The notes below the pieces were generated by a model. It saw nothing but the letters and a program-made list of their open reading frames with translations, was not told where the DNA came from and ran no database searches. From contig CAMPDV010000289.1 in assembly GCA_946699065.1 (NCBI GenBank), positions 248,001 to 312,000 on the forward strand: 64,000 nt of DNA. The letters are read 5' to 3'. Source of the DNA: Loxodes magnus (Eukaryota; Ciliophora; Karyorelictea; Loxodida; Loxodidae). The position numbers and the translations under genes are program-made. Below, piece after piece: positions 12,701 to 26,700 of the stretch (the first letter of the stretch is position 1; the number at the start of each line of letters is the position of its first letter).

Positions 12701-15550
12701 TTCCAATTCCTCTATTACCTTATGTAAACATCCTTTACTAATTAGCTACCAGACTTATTATAATTCTTCCTTTTAATTTACTTTATAAGCAAGATGTAAG
12801 CATAAAAGTAAAAAAATAAGGCTAAATCTATTAAGTTGTTTAGCAATAAAGTATAGGTATAGTAATTAATACTACTCTAGTAATTTAATAGCTAAAAGGC
12901 TAATTAATTAAATTCTTATATGCTAAAGTTGTCTAAAGAGATAAAGCTCTACACAATTAATCTTAGGATAATTAAATTAGTGGTAACTTTAAATCAATTT
13001 TATAAAAAGTGGATCATATTGATAAGCTAAATTGTAAAGAGGTTAAAACTGTAAAATGTACTAATTAAGTAAAAATTGCAAGTTGAAAGGAGTAAAATGA
13101 AGTGAAAATCAGGGGAGATTCTTGTCTAGAAATAGTTAACGGAAAAAATTAGTTTATTGTCAATGTTTACCTAAAGGAGTAAAAGGAAAAAAAATAATTA
13201 AAAGAAAAAATCTCGAGAGCTCAAACAAGCGCTAAAAGAAATTAAAATAAAAATAATAATTCGAGTCTGCAATAAAATTCAACAATGTAGTAACTTCTCA
13301 AAATAGTAGCTAGAGTAGTGATGATTTACAATTGTCAAACCTTTAACTTTAGGAAGAAGAAGAAGAAAAAATAAAATAATAGTATTTGAGATTCTCAGAT
13401 TAATATCAAGTTCCTAAATATTTAAAACGCCCAGTATAACTTCTGTCTATTATTTTTCTTATGGCTTCCTTTTAAAGAGTTTTAGAAAGCAAATATTTGA
13501 CTTTCTTTCTATTGAAAAAGAATTACTAATGAGACTTTTACGCTCTAATTTAGTAAGACAAAGAACTATGAATTTTTTAGCTAATTATTGCTTAATGAGA
13601 ATTTACTTTTCAGCGAAAATAAGAAGGAAGAGCTTTATCTCCTTTATATAAAAGAAAGTGAGTAGTCGAAAATCAGTTATATATGAGTTAAAAAGCAGCA
13701 ACATTAAATACTTCTAAAGATCCTTCTTATTCATGAGAAGTATCGATTAAACTACCTAGCCCTATGGTAAGCTCTTAGTAAAATATCATTGCTTTGTTAG
13801 CTTTTTTTAAGAGTTATAGCCATAGCCATAGCCAATAATATTGAATTGGTTCTTAAGTAATAGGAGAAAAAGAAAACGTATTTTCTTCAGATATCAATAC
13901 GAAGTTAATTAACGCAGAAAATTGATAGAACTAAAGGAAAATGCTTCTAATTAGTCTGAATTTTTGGAAGCTTTGAAAAAAGAATTATTATTAATGTAAA
14001 TCCTAAGAGGGACTTCTTCAATCTAAAGCAAGAGAAGCATGAAATCGAAATTCCTATTTTGTAGATAGAATTTAGTTTGCTCGTATATATTTTTACAGAT
14101 GAAGAACCTGAAAAAGAGAGATAGCTTAGTTGATAAACCAAAAAATTAACTTTAGCTTATAAAATTGTATTTATACAAGGAGAGGAATCACATTATTGGC
14201 TGGTTATGAATAGTGAAAATCTATTTGCAATACAAATAGTTTTAGTAGTCTCTTACTGAAATCAGAGAATAATAAAATAATACTTTATGAAGGATTACAA
14301 AACATAAGAACATATAATTGAAAAAATCAGAGGAGCTTAAAATGTAGCTTGCAGAAACGAAATAAAGCTTATCCCATAAAAATTGATGTTTGAGAACTAG
14401 AGAAAATTTAAATATTTAGTTGCTCTTAAATAGCAAAAATAAGTAAAAGAATCGCAATTATCAGAGTTTAGTTTTAAATCAATTTGTTTGAAAGTAGCAG
14501 TATCTGTAGTTCAAACCATCTTCTTTGAAGATGTCGCAAAACGGAATAATATGACTGCATGATTAGCATATAAAAAATTAATCTTAATTCTATTCATAAT
14601 AAAAGAAACTACTAAAGCATTAGAAATATGTTAGCCTGTATGGAAAAAACCAATTAAGATAAGATATTCGTCAGTCGAACACTTTTAGTAATTTTTGATT
14701 GAAGTGTTTTAGTAACTACACTAAGATGGAGAAATTTAAAGAGTGTTTTCAGTACAATTCTAGTAACATTATCCTAAAAGCAATTCTTTTAATTTAGGCA
14801 TTTTAAACGCTCTATAAAATCAATAGAGCAAAAGTTACAAAATTAAATTTAACTGAGCAAAGCAAGCATCTCTTTTCACTATTAAGTAAAAATCCATATT
14901 AAAAAGCTAAACATTCAACTAATCAGAAAAAACATTACAAGCAATTTAAAAATTTAGTTGCATAACTCAATTAATTTTTTCACATAATGGTGCTCTTTTG
15001 AAGTACAGATATCAAAATATCTATAAAAAGATAATTTAAAAGGGAAAAGTTTGAATAGTATTATGAAAGATTTTATGACATGAAGAAAAAAACTTTTAGA
15101 TGCATTGAAAACAGAGAAAACAAATCTTCAGAACTATCAATATTATAAACTAAAAAATTTAATATTATTAATATCTTAAAATCTTAAATAGAAGATATCT
15201 TACTAATAAAAACAATAAAAAAAGAAACTTAAACACAATTTTTTTAATTAAAAAAACTAAGCAATAAAATCCTTAATAATGAAGGGGTGAAGTTATATCA
15301 TAAGTGAAAGCATAAAAACAATAAATACTTATACTAAAGAGACTTAATGAAAGAAAAAAATTAAAAAATTAAAAAAGGACTAAATTAAGAAAAAAACATT
15401 AAAAAGGAAAATAACCAATCTCATAATTACAATTCAAATTAAAAATATTAATAAAGATTGAAAAATTTACTGTTTAGAAAAAAGAGGTCTTAAAAATAAA
15501 CATTAATCAGATTCTAAAAAACGAAAAAAAATAATCATCCTTGGACGAAA
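9780..15550 (+). other. Purine-rich, probably coding + strand; gene limits and frames unresolved
   Basis: The + strand stays A-rich as in the confirmed + gene. Between 11541 and 13020 TGA is absent from frame 0 while the other two frames hold about 16, which favours a real frame 0 gene there. At 10262-10750 frame 1 reads better, and at 13860-14190 and 15060-15300 frame 2 gives normal-looking charged, coil-prone sequence (for example LIELKENASNQSEFLEALKK). This suggests one or more genes cut by short introns or decayed. No domain is recognised. The sequence is Lys/Gln/Asn-rich towards the 3' end. Confidence 0.35.
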
Positions 15551-15632
15551 AAAAATGAAACCAAAAAATAAATTAACTGAACAGTAAGAACTAAAAATGT
15601 GCTACTTTTAATAAGCATTGCTCATTTGAAAT

Positions 15633-16203
15633 GAACAGTTTAGATTCTATCTATTTAGAGGTACTAAATAGATAAATTCCTTTTAGTAAGCTTTACTCGC
15701 ATCAATCAAAGATGAATTAATCCATTCTATACTCGATCAATATAAGTAGAAGACTCCGCCTTTTTACTGAGCTGAGTTTTGTTGAAACGAGCAGTTTAGA
15801 TTCTATCTATTTAGAGGTACTAAATAGATAAATTCCTTTTATTAAGCTTTACTCGCATCAATCAAAGATGAATTAATCCATTCTATACTCGATCAATATA
15901 AGTAGAAGACTCCACCTTTTTACTGAGCTGAGTTTTGTTGAAACGAGCAGTTTAGATTCTATCTATTTAGAGGTACTAAATAGATAAATTCCTTTTAGTA
16001 AGCTTTACTTGATTCAATCAAAGATGAATTAATCCAATCTATACTCGATTAATATAAGTAAAAAACTCCGCCTTTTTACTGAGCTGAGTTTTATTGAAAT
16101 GAACAGTTTTAGATTCTATCTATTTAGAGGTACTAAATAGATAAATTCCTTTTAGTAAGCTTTACTCGCATCAATCAAAGATGAATTAATCCAATCTATT
16201 CTT
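15633..16203 (+). repeat. 156-bp direct tandem repeat, about 3.7 copies, each with a 10-bp palindrome
   Basis: Unit starts lie at 15633, 15789, 15945 and 16101, exactly 156 bases apart; the last copy stops near 16203. Each unit contains ATCTATTTAG-AGGTA-CTAAATAGAT, a perfect 10-bp stem with a 5-base loop. The length is a multiple of three, and with reassigned stops the array is open in more than one frame; the frame starting at ATG 15631 reads MNSLDSIYLEVLNRQIPFSK. The fourth copy has an extra T after its first ten bases, which breaks any shared frame. It may be coding or simply a minisatellite. Confidence 0.85.
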
Positions 16204-16249
16204 AAGTTCGATGATCTTAAAATTCTTTTCGTAAGTTAAGTTTTAACAA

Positions 16250-19200
16250 AAATCATTTTTTTAATTATTTTTTATTTCAACAATTAAACCCTTTCCAGGT
16301 GTTTTAATTATTTAATTTTTAAATGTATTTTTTTATCTTTTTGACTAAATTTATTTTAAGTCTTATTTATTTTATTTTTTTTCTTATAATTCAAACTTCT
16401 CTTCACTTTTTCTATTTTTATCTATCATTTTTTATAATTTCTTTTTTACCTATCATAAACATTTTCGTTTAATTTTTCGCTCTTTACGTTATTTAACTTA
16501 TACTTCTATTCTCAAGATTTCACATTTATATATATTCACATAAAAATCTTCTTTGAAAGCGCCTTTATTTGAATAATATTAACAACTGATATCTTTCTCC
16601 TGAAGATTGCCAATCCTATAAAATATTCCAAAAAGCAGGAAGTCTTTTGTTTTATAAGTATTTTTATTCAATAAGATCTTGGAATACTATAGGTTTTTTA
16701 ACTCATCATCCTATAGACAAAGCTACTATTCTGTAGGTTAAAAAGGAAGAAAGGCAGGTAGAATAGTCTATCATGTTTTCACTTCCATTATTATTATTCA
16801 TAAAAATTCGTTAATTTATACGTTTTTTTTCACTTTAAATAATAAAATTGTTAAAGTTTTTAATTAATATAAAAATAAAAAGTTATTTTCGCAGCAATAC
16901 TCGATTAAAATACCATAAAGATACTTTTTTATTCTGTTTATTATTTTTTTTATTTGTAAGTCTCTTGCTTCACTATTTATATAATGTAATAAGATGCTTT
17001 GCAGTTTAATCAGATCACCGCTTTATCTATGCTGTTTTATTTTTAACTTTTCTCATCCATTTGAATTTATCTCTTCATTAGGATTAACTCTGTTTCTTCA
17101 TTTTATTTTTGTCTTGCTTTATTTCCAAAGGTATTTAGTAACATTTTATTCTGTGACCATATCCTTCTAATCACAATAAAATCTTTAGAATTGCACTTAT
17201 TCTTTTATCATAATTTCTTCTTGAACTTCTGAAATTATAAGCATCTCTTTATAAATGTCCCTAGCTCTCACATAATAGCATCTCTTCCTTATATATCTGC
17301 TTTATTTTGAGCAATAGCCTTAGTTTACTCTGTTTTCATCTTTTTTGTTTAATTTTCTACATTTATTTAAGATTAATCTCCTGCTTTTATACTATGTCTC
17401 CAAGTTTTGCAGTTTCCTACCTCCGTTCAGTCTAAATATTTTGAAATGCTTTGAGCTCTTTTAGTTGATCATCTTCCTTTTTATATTGTTTTATCCGTAT
17501 TATAGAAAACCTCTTAATTTTCAACTTTCCTTTTTTAAGTACTATGATCTCTTCCTGGAGATTGGAAATTTTAAGCGACAGCTTTTGAATGTCAATTTCT
17601 TTTTTTAATTTTGATGTAAGTTATTTCCTTTTAGTATATTAGAATCCTTTCTTTTTATTATCTTAGGAGGATTTTATTTATGGGAGAAGAAAACTTTTTT
17701 AATTTTGCTTCATCTATTATTTGTCTAGGTCTTTTTTATCCAATTTACCCAAGAGGAAACTGGGAAAAAGATTTTGATGTATGGGTTTTTAATATTTGTA
17801 ATTGAATAATTTTTTAAAGAAAATGATTCTAAGGTATCTTTAATCTTTTAGATTGTTTACTTATTTGATTTTATAACTAAACTAGCAGCTAATTTATGTT
17901 CATTTTTACGTTTCTACCAGCTTACTGCAGAAGAAGAGAAAAGTTTTAGATGCTTACTTGTATGTTCCTTTAAGTTTATTTAAAAAACTAAAGCCATTAT
18001 ATTAAGAATCAGGCTTTAACTCTTTAAGATACTTAACTCTTTATTAATTTTATTTCATTAAGATTTAGCTATTTTAAGTTCTAGAGCAAACATAAGGAAT
18101 CAATTATTTCAAGATAATATTGATGCAGAACTTAAGGATTCTAACTTAGATAGTTTTGCTTCTGAAAATTATATTTGAATTTGCATATTTTTAAGAGATT
18201 TAGCTTAGCAGGCTAATTCTATTACGCTCTGTTGATCGTTTATATTAGTGGCTTCATAATTGAGGAAGATAAAGTTCTTTTATGGAGTTATTTGGGTAAT
18301 AATTAAAAAAATCAATAGGTAAGAAACAGAAGCAAGCTTATGAAACAATTTTGATAATCCTTTCCATAAAGTTTATTTTTCAAATGACGGACTATAAGTT
18401 GACAGTTGTACCTTTTCATATGAAAGTTGTTTGAAAAATATTATTTTCTTCTGATTTATTGGTAAATGTCTGCAAGCTGATCTAAGATTAAATACTCTTA
18501 ATTTTACTAATTTTAAATATCAGATATAATAGAAAATACAGTTAGCTTCTTTATCACATTTCTAGTATCTGTTCATATGATATTTACATTTATTTTTGCA
18601 CATTTAACTGGATTTTTCTGGCTCTAATGTTGTTGCTTGATTTATTTAAATTATTATAAAATCATATTTAAAATGTAAATTTAGTCTCTTAAACTTACAT
18701 CTTTTAGTTATTATTATTTTAGGTTTTCCCGCCTAAAATGATCCTTTTATTTTTATTATTTATGTAAAATATTTCTTATATAACTTTATGATTGAGTAGA
18801 ATCATCTATATTTAGTTTAGCACATTTAAAATGTGATTATTGTTAATCTATTTCTTTTAATCAACCTTCAATATTGATTTATTTAATCTAGAATCTCATA
18901 TTATTGAGAAGTTATTCTCTTTTCTTTTTATTTGCTTAAGCAATATTCTAAGCGTCTCTTGCAATTAAAGTTAGATGCCCTTTTTTAAATATATTCCATT
19001 GATTATTTTACTGTCTGAGTATATAAGTTTCATCAAAAGATAACTTAGATTTGCTTTACTCTCCCTTTTTATCTTTTAAGATTTACAAGCTTGAAGTTAT
19101 TTCAATTTCGTCTATATTTGAATAAACATTTTTTATTTAAATAAATAGGATTAGTAGGTACTAAAATGAAGATAGTAGAAGACTTAATTTAAACTGACAG

Positions 19201-22001
19201 TTGTTGGTTTGATATTTGTTATTGGCTATCTAAGTATTGATAGTTTATAGCTAAATAATACCTAAAGATATGTATTTATGTTTAATGATAAAATGATACA
19301 AATTAGTTTACTCTAAATGTCTTTATTACTATTCTATTTTATTTGATATGCTTCATTAAATAATTTTCCTTTTATTGCTATATTTTAAATGAGTTATTAA
19401 TGAGATACTTCTCATTGATGTGGAAAGGCGTTAGTGAATTATTATGTTTTAAATAATAATAGAATTAATACTTTAAAAAGAGATCAGCTTAGATATAATT
19501 CTAAATAATTGCTAATGATGCTTCTAAATGTTTATTATTAGTATTATTTATCTTTTTATGTATCAGAATCTTTATTCAAACTAATTTAGCTTCTAAGATT
19601 TTTTTCAGAGCCTTTGATGTTATTATTTTAGGTAATATCAACACTCTTTCGAATATTTTGTTCCAAGGTAATTGATTTACTACTCTCTTTTGTATCTATA
19701 ATCATTTTAATTGGTCTAACTCTTTCGAAATGTTCATTCTAAATATACTTTGATTGTGATATAATTTATAGCTTTCTATTTAGTATTATATCTTTTAGAT
19801 TTCTTATTTTCTTTGAGAGTGCACTCATTGAAATACTACTAACGCTTCTTTATTTTCTTTGCAAGATAAAAAATCAACTCATCTAATGAGTCTTAACAAA
19901 GTCTAGCAAACTATTTCTTTTAAATGAGAGGTAACTAGAATCTAACTTTTATAATTAATTAAGCTTAATTATAATTGGTTTAACCTTTGATAGAATAATT
20001 GAATCAATATGGATTTATGAATTATTACTTTAATTAAGTGTTTAATTTGCTTTTCTTTCTATTATTATTTTATCTTCCTTATAATTTCTTTCTTTAATAA
20101 TACTATTTTAGCCTTTCCTGCCTAAATATTTATTTATTAAATAAGCTAGAAGAATTCTTTATTTTATCATAGCAGTTTTCCTTAAATCTTTTCATTTATA
20201 AGTATTTCACCCTTCAAACATATATTAGCTTTCATTTTTTAAGAACATACTTCAAGTCTTTTGCTTCGGTTATCTTCACTCTTTTCTTTTTTCTCCTCTA
20301 GTATTTATTAAATTATTACATTTTTAATCAAGTTTTTAACTATTAATCTAATTTACATTCATTTTTCCTCTCTAATAACTAATCTAGTTTTGCATTTCAT
20401 TTACATTTTGCATGCTAATCTTAGTTTTAAAATTTTTGGAATATTTTTTCTTTTTTAATTATGTGAAAATTCTTCTAATTCTGTATGTTTTTTCATTATG
20501 TTTTTCACTTTTTTAAGGATTTGCATATTCTTCGTAAGATAATTTAAAGGATGAAATAGTAAATATACAATTACAAATTTAGTTTATTTATCTACTAATT
20601 TTAATAATTTCTTTCTTCTCTTAATTGCTAATCCTTACTTTCATTATTATCATTATTAATCCTTTAGTTATTTATAAAGCATTCTTCCTTAACATGCTTC
20701 ACTTTTTACTATAATTTCCTATGTTTTCTCATATTAAATTTCGAATCTCTCACTTTTAGGAGATTGACATTGCTAGCTTTTAACTATCATACTTTTTGGC
20801 AAATCAATCATACAGGAATTTTAATTTATGAATAGTTTTTCTACTGGTATCTTAGATTAAATTCTTTAATCAATTTTTTCTAGGTTCTAAATAGCATTTA
20901 TTTAGCGACCTCTGCATTATTTTTACTCTAATTCACATAATTTTAGTAATTAACTCTTATTAATGCATTCTCTTATCCCTAATCATTCAAGATTTTTTAA
21001 TCTTCTTTGTATGAAACTCTTCTTTAATTATCAAACTCTATAAGAGAAAAGTATTCAAGGTTAAAAAATGCAAAAGATAAAGTTGGCTACTTAAGTTTAA
21101 ACTGAAATGGAAGTTGATTAATTTCTAAAATGATTATAGTATTAATAATCTTAACTTACCCGTTAAAATCTTTCATATCTATTTAATTTAACCTTTATGA
21201 AATGCTAATTTTTATTAGATGTTTAACTTTGCTTTACACTTTAATATGATATCTCTATCTAAATTTATCTCTTAAAAGCTCAATATTTCAATCTTATATT
21301 TTAGTTTTTTCCCAAATACTTATATAGTTAAATAGTTCTCGTAGCACTCTTCAGTTCAGTAGGATTATTTTTCTATTCTCTTTCATTTACACAATTGTAA
21401 TACTTAATCACTCATTTCTTAAATAAATTTCTATCCCTATATTTAAAAAAATTTACTATATTTTACTAATTTTTTGTCTATCCTTAGTAAAATATAGAAA
21501 GATAATAGTGAATAAATGTAGTTAAAATATTTCTTTTTATTACTAAATATTAAAGCTTTCGCTACTATAAAGCTAGATATATGTACTTTTAAATAAAAAA
21601 TGCAAAAAAATTTGGTTAGTGATAAACAAAAAAATATTGATTTAGTAACTTTTAATAGAGTTCTAGAAATAATAAATCTACTATCCTTGCAAATAAAACT
21701 ACAAAAGCTAGCTAAATCTTAAATAATAGAACAATAATAAATAAATTATTTATTTCCTTTATAACTAGTACAAGCTATTCAAGTTTTATTGATTTTAACT
21801 TTTCTAACTTTATATATACTCTACACACTTTTTCGCTGTTTTCTTTCAAAATTTTTAATTCCTTTCTAGCAAATTTTTTAAGTTTTCTATTCATATAAAA
21901 ATAGAAAACTATTAAGTGATTTTAGGGAAATTTATTTTAAGAAAGGAAAATTAGTTAATGTGAAAAGTGAAGAAATAACTTAGTCTTTTATGTTAATATT
22001 C
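16250..22001. other. T-rich stretch; no confident gene
   Basis: No motif-supported gene was found. Two readings compete. On the + strand, frame 2 from an ATG at 16994 to about 19285 reads as a very hydrophobic multi-span protein. On the minus strand the same DNA reads as Lys/Gln/Ser-rich hydrophilic protein, most persuasively around 19500-19850. A T-rich strand always gives hydrophobic forward and Lys/Asn-rich reverse translations in this code, so I do not choose. Codon-usage scoring trained on the F-box and RING-Kelch genes here would decide. Confidence 0.3.
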
Positions 22002-23729
22002 TCAAAAGTTTTATAACTCAAAATCTACTTCTTCCCATTCTAGACTGTTTTAATCATAATAAAAATTCATTTGCATTTTTCCATATTTCTACTTTAAATT
22101 TTATATTAGTTATTCATATATAAAATTACAATCTTCTAGTAATAACTCTTTTAAAGTGTTGTATATTGAAAATTCCTTACCATATTCATCTTAAAAAGGA
22201 AAAGCTTCTTATGTAATATTTTAATTTCTTTATAAGCTTAAAAATTCTAATCTTTATTATGTTTTTATTATCTCACTTACATCTTTATTAACTAAACTGC
22301 AGTTATCAAGACTTAACCTATTTAATTTCTATATTTGAGTAATTTCTTGTATTCAATTTTCACCATCAATTTAGCAATCAGATAAATGAAAACTTTGTAA
22401 AAATAGGCAGTTTTCTCTTATAAATACTAAAGTTTCTTTTTTAATTTATTTTATCTTAAGTATTATATTAATACATTTCCTACAATTTTAGAATACTATT
22501 TACAATTCTTTATCCAAGTCTTCGTTACTTGATTGTAATATTATTGTTTTCAAGTTTTAACCATAAAGTCCTATTAGTTTATAGTCTTCCTTATATAATT
22601 AATCCAAATTTTATAAGTTTATTGCTTCCAACTTAGGTGAGTTTTGGAATAGCTACTTTAAGTTTTTTTAATAGAAGTTCTTACAACCAACTAGTCTAAT
22701 TTCTTAAAGATTTGGAAATTGATTAGAGAAAAAGTTTGAAAAGGCTTAATAGGAGAATTAAGCATATTAAAAATGGATTTTTTCTAATTTTGTAGTGTTT
22801 ATTTTATCTAACAGTGAATCTGATAAGATTTAGGGATAATTTAGATTTATTTATTTTAAGTTAGGACTTAAATGGATAAATTAATGATTTTACTGGTTAC
22901 TATCTATATTAATATTCTCAATCTAATTCCCTTTTATTTGCAGATATTGGGTTAGAATATCACTATTCAAACTTTTGCTTTTGATTTATAATTCTTTTAA
23001 TTTTAAGTTAAGACAATAATCTAATAAAAACTAGCCTGTTATATTATCTAAGAAATAGAAATCAATAATTTCTAAACTTGCTAAGTTTTCTAGAAAAGCT
23101 AAGTTTTAATCTTCTAATTCAATAAATCAAAAATTCAGTATTTTTAAATTTTTGAATAGAGAAAGCTCGGGTAATTTTACGTTCTTTATAGGCCAATTTC
23201 ATAAATTAAATTTTTCTATCATATTTTAATTTCTCTATTATCCACCTTAGCCTTTTAGTATAAATATATCATTTAATATATTTTGCAATTATAAGATTAT
23301 ATTATTAGATAGATCTAATGTCTCAATCCTTAAATTCTTTACATATGAATGAGTCAACTATCTCAAAACTCAGTTTATTTTATTTTTTATATATTTCACA
23401 TCTCTTTCTTAATATTTTTTTATAGATAAAGCTTTAAAACTGAATTTAAACTAATTGAAGTATTTGTTAGTTTTCTGTAGATTGCATATTTCTCTATTTT
23501 TTAGGAAGTTTATTATTATGTCTAAAATATTTCTATTTTTCCATATCCTATTACACTTTTCATTCGATGCTTTTTCAATTTAGTTTGCATTTGCTTAAAT
23601 AATAATTTCTAGTTAGTTCAGATTTAAAGTTTAGATATATTACTCTTCTAGTCAATCTAGTTGGCATTCCTTACAAATTATTGGATCTAAAGATTCTTTA
23701 CTTTAACATTCTATTTTATAATTTTCCAT
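22002..23729 (-). CDS. F-box / leucine-rich-repeat protein with N-terminal CxxC
   Basis: A single uninterrupted frame of 575 codons runs from ATG (23729) to TGA (22002-22004). It contains many in-frame TAA/TAG at Gln positions and about five internal TGA at Trp positions, and needs no intron. Residues 1-30 have a small CxxC (IICKECQ). About residues 62-105 match an F-box (ILDIIINFLKNREICNLQK ... YFNQ). From about residue 130 to the end run irregular leucine-rich repeats of the F-box type, for example FPNLQEIRLVGCKN and NRLSLDNCSLVN. F-box/LRR proteins are substrate adaptors of SCF ubiquitin ligases; the target is unknown. The C-terminus is acidic (EWEEVDFELQNF). No close neighbour is clearly co-oriented. 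Confidence 0.85.
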
Positions 23730-26700
23730 GTAAGATAATTTATTCTCTCCTTCTTATTTGTGTGTTTATATCCTGCTACATTTACAACAGAGTAATCTTT
23801 GAGTCTACTAATTTTATTGCATTTATAATAAACAAAAAGTGTGGAAATAATAAATAAAGCATGTTACTAGTATTTCCTTTTATTAGCTTATCATAATTTA
23901 TTTCTCTTATAATTATTCAGTTACTCATCACATACTTTATATTCTAAATTTCGTATGCTTTTTACTCTTTTTCCATGACTCAATTATATCTACTTTAATT
24001 GTTTATTTTTTATATTATTTTAAAAATATTGAATTAGCGTAATGTAGAAAAGCTTAAGAAAAAATACCAATTTTCTTTATATAAAAGCCTAACTATAAAA
24101 TACCTTAGCTTTATTATTATTTGTTTACTACTATTAAAACATTTGTGTGAATGAACTAAACATAAGATTTTTAAATACCAAAAACAATAAATTTTTATAA
24201 AAGTTAAATTAGGATTTAATTTCTAATCTTAAGGATATGAGATTATAGTTAATTAGTTTTAGGAAGCTATTTATAGATATTTAATTGCTAATTTTAGTTA
24301 AAAGCTTTATATTTATTATTTATCTAAATTAACGATGCTTTTCTTTTAATAATTTTATGTTTAGCATAAAAAGTTTTATTAAACTCAAAACTATTTTTGA
24401 TTTTAGAAATTTGCTTTTTTTTCATTTATAAGCAAAACATTTTAGGATTTTATTATTTTTTTATTCTACCGAATAAATTTGCTTTGTCTTGAAATAAGTT
24501 TAATAAGTATTTTTCTAATTTTTAAGCTTTCTAATACATAGATAACTTTTATAAAAATAAACCTTTTAAGGGTATTTTAAGTTAGCTTAGTTGCTTATCT
24601 TCAATATTCTCTTTTTCTTATTTTAATAACTAAACTTAATGCTTATAAGATATAACTTTAAATAAGCATAAAGTTTATTATTAAATTAAAAGAATGTGAG
24701 ATAATTTATCTTCCAAATATACGTTAAAAGATTAATCCTTGGAAATATAAAGTCATTTTAATATCTATTCATTTCTGGATTTTATTAGATTTTTTAATTA
24801 ATTATTCTCGAGAAAAAAGCTGAAATAGTTAAGAATTGTATCTTATAATATAGATTTTAAAGAACTGTATAAGATCAAATTATCCATTATAACTCATATC
24901 ATGATATTACTCTGTCTATACTCGCTAGTCTTTGAGACTTAATCGAAGTGGTGAAAAACAGTGTAAGAAAGACAGGTCTTCTAACCTCTCTTGTATAACT
25001 CAGATTCTTTTTTGATAAAGAGTCAATGTTTCAACATTTCTTTAAATACTCACTTTAGCCCTTTTAGAGTAAATGCTTTACTTGTACTTCGATAAAATTT
25101 TCTCAGTTATTGTTACATTAAGCTACATTTCGGGAAAGTAACTACATTTTATGAGAAGCTATTGGGATAATTTCTATCCTTTCTTCCTTTACTCTTATTT
25201 TATACTTAATTTCCTTCTTTTTAATCTGCTTTTAATATCCTTTAAAGCTCTTTCTTTCATTTTCCCTTCTAGAAAATAAGGAACTGAGAGTTCTAATAGT
25301 TATATGTAAGTTAATTGTAATATGATGCTAGATAAGAATACTAGGGGTTCTAAAAGTGTTTAGATGTGAATTTGCAGATGGATGGAAATAGTTTTAACAT
25401 CATATTTGTTGATGGTTAAGAATCTATTAGCCAAAATAAGAAGATAAGTTAATATAGCCTTTGAACGCAAAAAGGATTAACTATAGAAAGAAAAATAATT
25501 TTACCTTCTGAACATAAGTAGAAGATAAAAAAACTCTCGGAGAGAGATCTCGAGTTGATTTAAATTAAAGTTATCTTTTAAATTTATTTCAGCCCTCAAT
25601 TTAATACTATTAGCTTACTTTTTAAATTAATAACAAGCAAGACATTCTCTTTACGAGCATCTCTCTATATGATTACCATAAAGTATATATCTCACTTCTT
25701 AAGTACTCTTCTAGCTTCAAGCCTTCTATAATTAAAGTTTTAATATTCTTTTTAATTTTTTTAGTTTACAACTCTTAATCGAATTAAAATAAGCCTAAGT
25801 TAAATAAAGAGATTTTAGTACTTTATTTATTTTTATTACTTTCAGCAAACCTTATTTTTTAAATCTTAACTTTATGCCTCATATTTTAATTAAATTTTTG
25901 TTAAACTAAAAGTTAAATTTCTTTAGAAGTATCTTTTTTTAATTAAATGAAGAATATTTAGATGTGATTAATTAATTTAGGGGTCTAGAATCTTTATTCT
26001 ATTTAATGTTGAATTCTGCATTTTCTTGTAAATTCTCTTAGACCTTTAGTTAACTAAAAACATTTCATTACTTATAATATATTTGGAGCTTTTACTCTTT
26101 ATTAGATTTATAATTCTTAAATAGTAACTGACTCTAACTTTTGATTTACTAGTTTAATTTTAAAAACATCAAATTCTAAGTTTTTGAAATATATTTGAGT
26201 TCCTATAACGAAGAGGAATGTAAATAAAAAATTAATAATAATTTTCAAATGAGATAGTTATCTATCTTTGTTACATAAAGATGGAAATAAGCATCTTTTA
26301 GAAAATTTTTATCATTCTAAAGCAAAAAAATGAAAAATGATTAAATCAAAATAATAGTTTAATTAAGATAAGTTATAATAATGTTCTTTTGCATTATTAA
26401 TTTGTTTCGTATAATACTCTAATGTTTTCAACTTTAAAAACCAAATATAATAATTATTAAATAAAAAAAACCTAAAAAATGAAAAAAATGAGGAAAAATT
26501 ACGAATTTTTTTCCATTTTAATTATCTTTTATTCTTTTTAGTTTCTCTATGAAAAATATAAGAAATTGAAAGAGCATTATCTTTCCGTTTTAATGATTTA
26601 CCCGAATAAGAAGATATTGATTCCTATATTAATTTTAGAAACTTAAATTAAGACATTTCTCTTAAATATGTAACTAAGTTTTAGATAAGAAATACCTTTT

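Noticed and set aside
9780..15550. A single frame-0 reading from 8.1 to 15.6 kb as one huge protein
   Set aside because: Each segment has at least one other plausible frame, and TGA depletion holds only for 11.5-13.0 kb.
16994..19285. Plus-strand frame reading as a 760-residue multi-span membrane protein
   Set aside because: The reverse strand reads equally well, and TGA frequency is at background level, so not called as a gene.
24890..25000. GC-richer patch considered as a tRNA or snRNA gene
   Set aside because: No cloverleaf, box A/B or Sm-site pattern could be found on either strand.
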